Shown one piece after another: positions 63,312 to 64,000 of a stretch of DNA of 64,000 nucleotides. A program made the position numbers and the translations under genes. The DNA comes from Planctomycetota bacterium. Its GTDB lineage: Bacteria > Planctomycetota > Phycisphaerae > Phycisphaerales > SM1A02. Position 1 is the stretch's first letter. Every line of letters starts with the position of its first letter. The stretch spans positions 1 to 64,000 of the forward strand of contig QWPW01000015.1 in assembly GCA_003671025.1 (NCBI GenBank). Direction: 5' to 3'. A model generated the notes under the pieces. The model was not told where the DNA came from, did not search any database, and saw only the letters and a list, made by a program, of their open reading frames with translations.

Positions 63312-63488
63312 GTCTTCAGTCGTGTGTTTTTGTCGGCAAAACAAGGCATAAACGCACAGCGGCGCCTGAACGAGCACCATGGAGTCGCCTCGCTGTTATC
63401 GCGCGAGTGGGTGCGTTCATCGCAGGTCATTGGTCGCGCGCGCGCCGCGCTCATGTCGCTCATGCCGCTTGGCGGATAGATTGAGCGC

Positions 63489-64000
63489 ATGCCTGAAATC
63501 CTGCAGCCCAACGCGGACACGATTGCGCAGTGCGTTGCGCAGTTGAAGCGTGGGATCCCCATGGCGTTTCCAACCGAGACGGTGTACGGGCTTGCGTGCG
63601 ACTCGACCAGTGAGCCTGCGGTGTGCGAGGTGTTTCGCCTCAAGCAACGACCCGCGAACAATCCGCTCATCGCGCATGTGCTCGACGCCGCGATGGCGAA
63701 GGCGACGGTGATTGGTTGGGATGTGCGCGCACAAAAGTTGGCCGATGCATTTTGGCCGGGACCGTTGGCAATCATTCTTCCGCGACGCGCGCATGTGTGT
63801 GCCGCGAGTGTTGGTGGACGCAGCAATGTTGCGGTGCGTTCGCCAGCGCATCCCGTCGCGCGCGCTCTCATCGAAGCGTTCGGTGGACCGATCTCCGCAC
63901 CGAGCGCCAATCGCAGCGGTCGCGTCTCACCGACGACGGCGCTGCATGTCGCAGAAGAGTTTTCCGACGCAGACGAGTTACTCATTCTCGATGGAGGTCC
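63489..64000 (+). CDS. Sua5/YrdC-type L-threonylcarbamoyladenylate synthase (5' part)
   Basis: The frame runs from ATG 63489 off the window end (170 codons seen). Its start (MPEILQPNADTIAQCVAQLK) leads into AFPTETVYGLACDST and KQRPANNPLIAHVL, the KxR...PxxPL nucleotide-binding motif of the Sua5/YrdC family. WPGPLAIILPRR, VAVRSPAHPVARALI and ISAPSANRSGRVSPT follow. The enzyme makes threonylcarbamoyl-AMP for the t6A37 modification of tRNA. The remaining C-terminal half, with or without a Sua5 extension, lies outside the window. Confidence 0.92.
   Translation, partial: MPEILQPNADTIAQCVAQLKRGIPMAFPTETVYGLACDSTSEPAVCEVFRLKQRPANNPLIAHVLDAAMAKATVIGWDVRAQKLADAFWPGPLAIILPRRAHVCAASVGGRSNVAVRSPAHPVARALIEAFGGPISAPSANRSGRVSPTTALHVAEEFSDADELLILDGG

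Noticed and set aside
63315-63345. Weak hairpin GTTTTTG...CAAAAC after hutU
   Set aside because: Short, bulged and AT-only pairing, with no following T-run.
9877-63352. The 15-base string AAAACAAGGCATAAA occurs at 9877-9891 and 63338-63352, both just after stop codons
   Set aside because: A shared 15-mer is expected a few times by chance between two positions in 64 kb on two strands, and flanking sequence does not match. It is not supported as a repeat family.
1-64000. tRNA, rRNA, CRISPR arrays, IS elements and phage genes
   Set aside because: I looked for tRNA-like cloverleaf ends, regular spaced repeats and transposase/integrase motifs and found none. A tRNAscan or Infernal run could still find a small RNA.

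Overview
The window looks like a chromosomal segment of a planctomycete, most probably of the Phycisphaerae/Phycisphaerales. This rests on gene content, not on a marker gene. There is a cytochrome-domain DUF1549/DUF1553 protein followed by a Tat-exported DUF1501 protein. Several secreted proteins end in dockerin-type repeats with no cellulosome genes nearby. There is a PEP-CTERM-like exported protein, sulfatase and SUMF1-type genes, and a GC-rich, densely packed sequence. No rRNA, tRNA, CRISPR array, insertion sequence, phage gene or plasmid gene was recognised.

Layout. 1-6.6 kb: an exported PEP-CTERM-like protein with a strong terminator, a ChaA-type Ca2+/H+ antiporter, an exported transglutaminase-esterase fusion, an isoprenylcysteine-methyltransferase-like membrane enzyme and a gingipain-like (C25) peptidase. 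6.6-11.9 kb: a sugar-acid block resembling non-phosphorylative L-fucose breakdown (Gfo/Idh/MocA oxidoreductase, L-fuconate dehydratase, SDR, fuconolactonase-type amidohydrolase, aldo/keto reductase). 12-16.9 kb: an isolated astB, a DCC-family protein, a small exported protein, a Tat-exported hydroxypyruvate-isomerase-like protein and an exported sulfatase. 16.9-21.6 kb: two glycosyltransferases, truD, a small lipoprotein and purT. 22-25.3 kb: an Rrf2 regulator, an ArsR-like HTH regulator, a methyltransferase with a histone-H1-like tail and a phosphopantetheinyl transferase. 25.5-27.7 kb: an OPT-family transporter.

28-36.5 kb is the most distinctive stretch. Two long paralogous secreted proteins with C-terminal dockerins flank a secreted dockerin-SUMF1 protein. 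A sulfotransferase, a YihY/BrkB membrane protein and a secreted PPC/C-type-lectin/dockerin protein follow. 36.8-41.1 kb is the PSD1-DUF1501 pair. 41.2-45.9 kb is an ABC system whose permease is fused to an M1 aminopeptidase. 46-54.7 kb holds a second ArsR-like regulator with a palindromic candidate operator, an MBL-fold hydrolase, two unknown proteins, glyA, an O6-alkylguanine-DNA methyltransferase, ugd, a tandem FHA protein and an HU-type protein whose leader contains three perfect hairpins. 54.8-64 kb has murQ coupled to a DPP-IV-like peptidase, a PfkB kinase, an unknown membrane protein, hutH-hutU and the first 512 bases of a Sua5/YrdC gene that runs off the window.

Together the genes suggest an aerobic heterotroph that uses sulfated or fucose-containing polysaccharides, peptides and amino acids (histidine, arginine), with a large secreted-protein repertoire. 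Functions come from reading motifs. No database or structure search was run. Start codons were chosen from overlap with the upstream gene, Shine-Dalgarno-like sequence and signal peptides.
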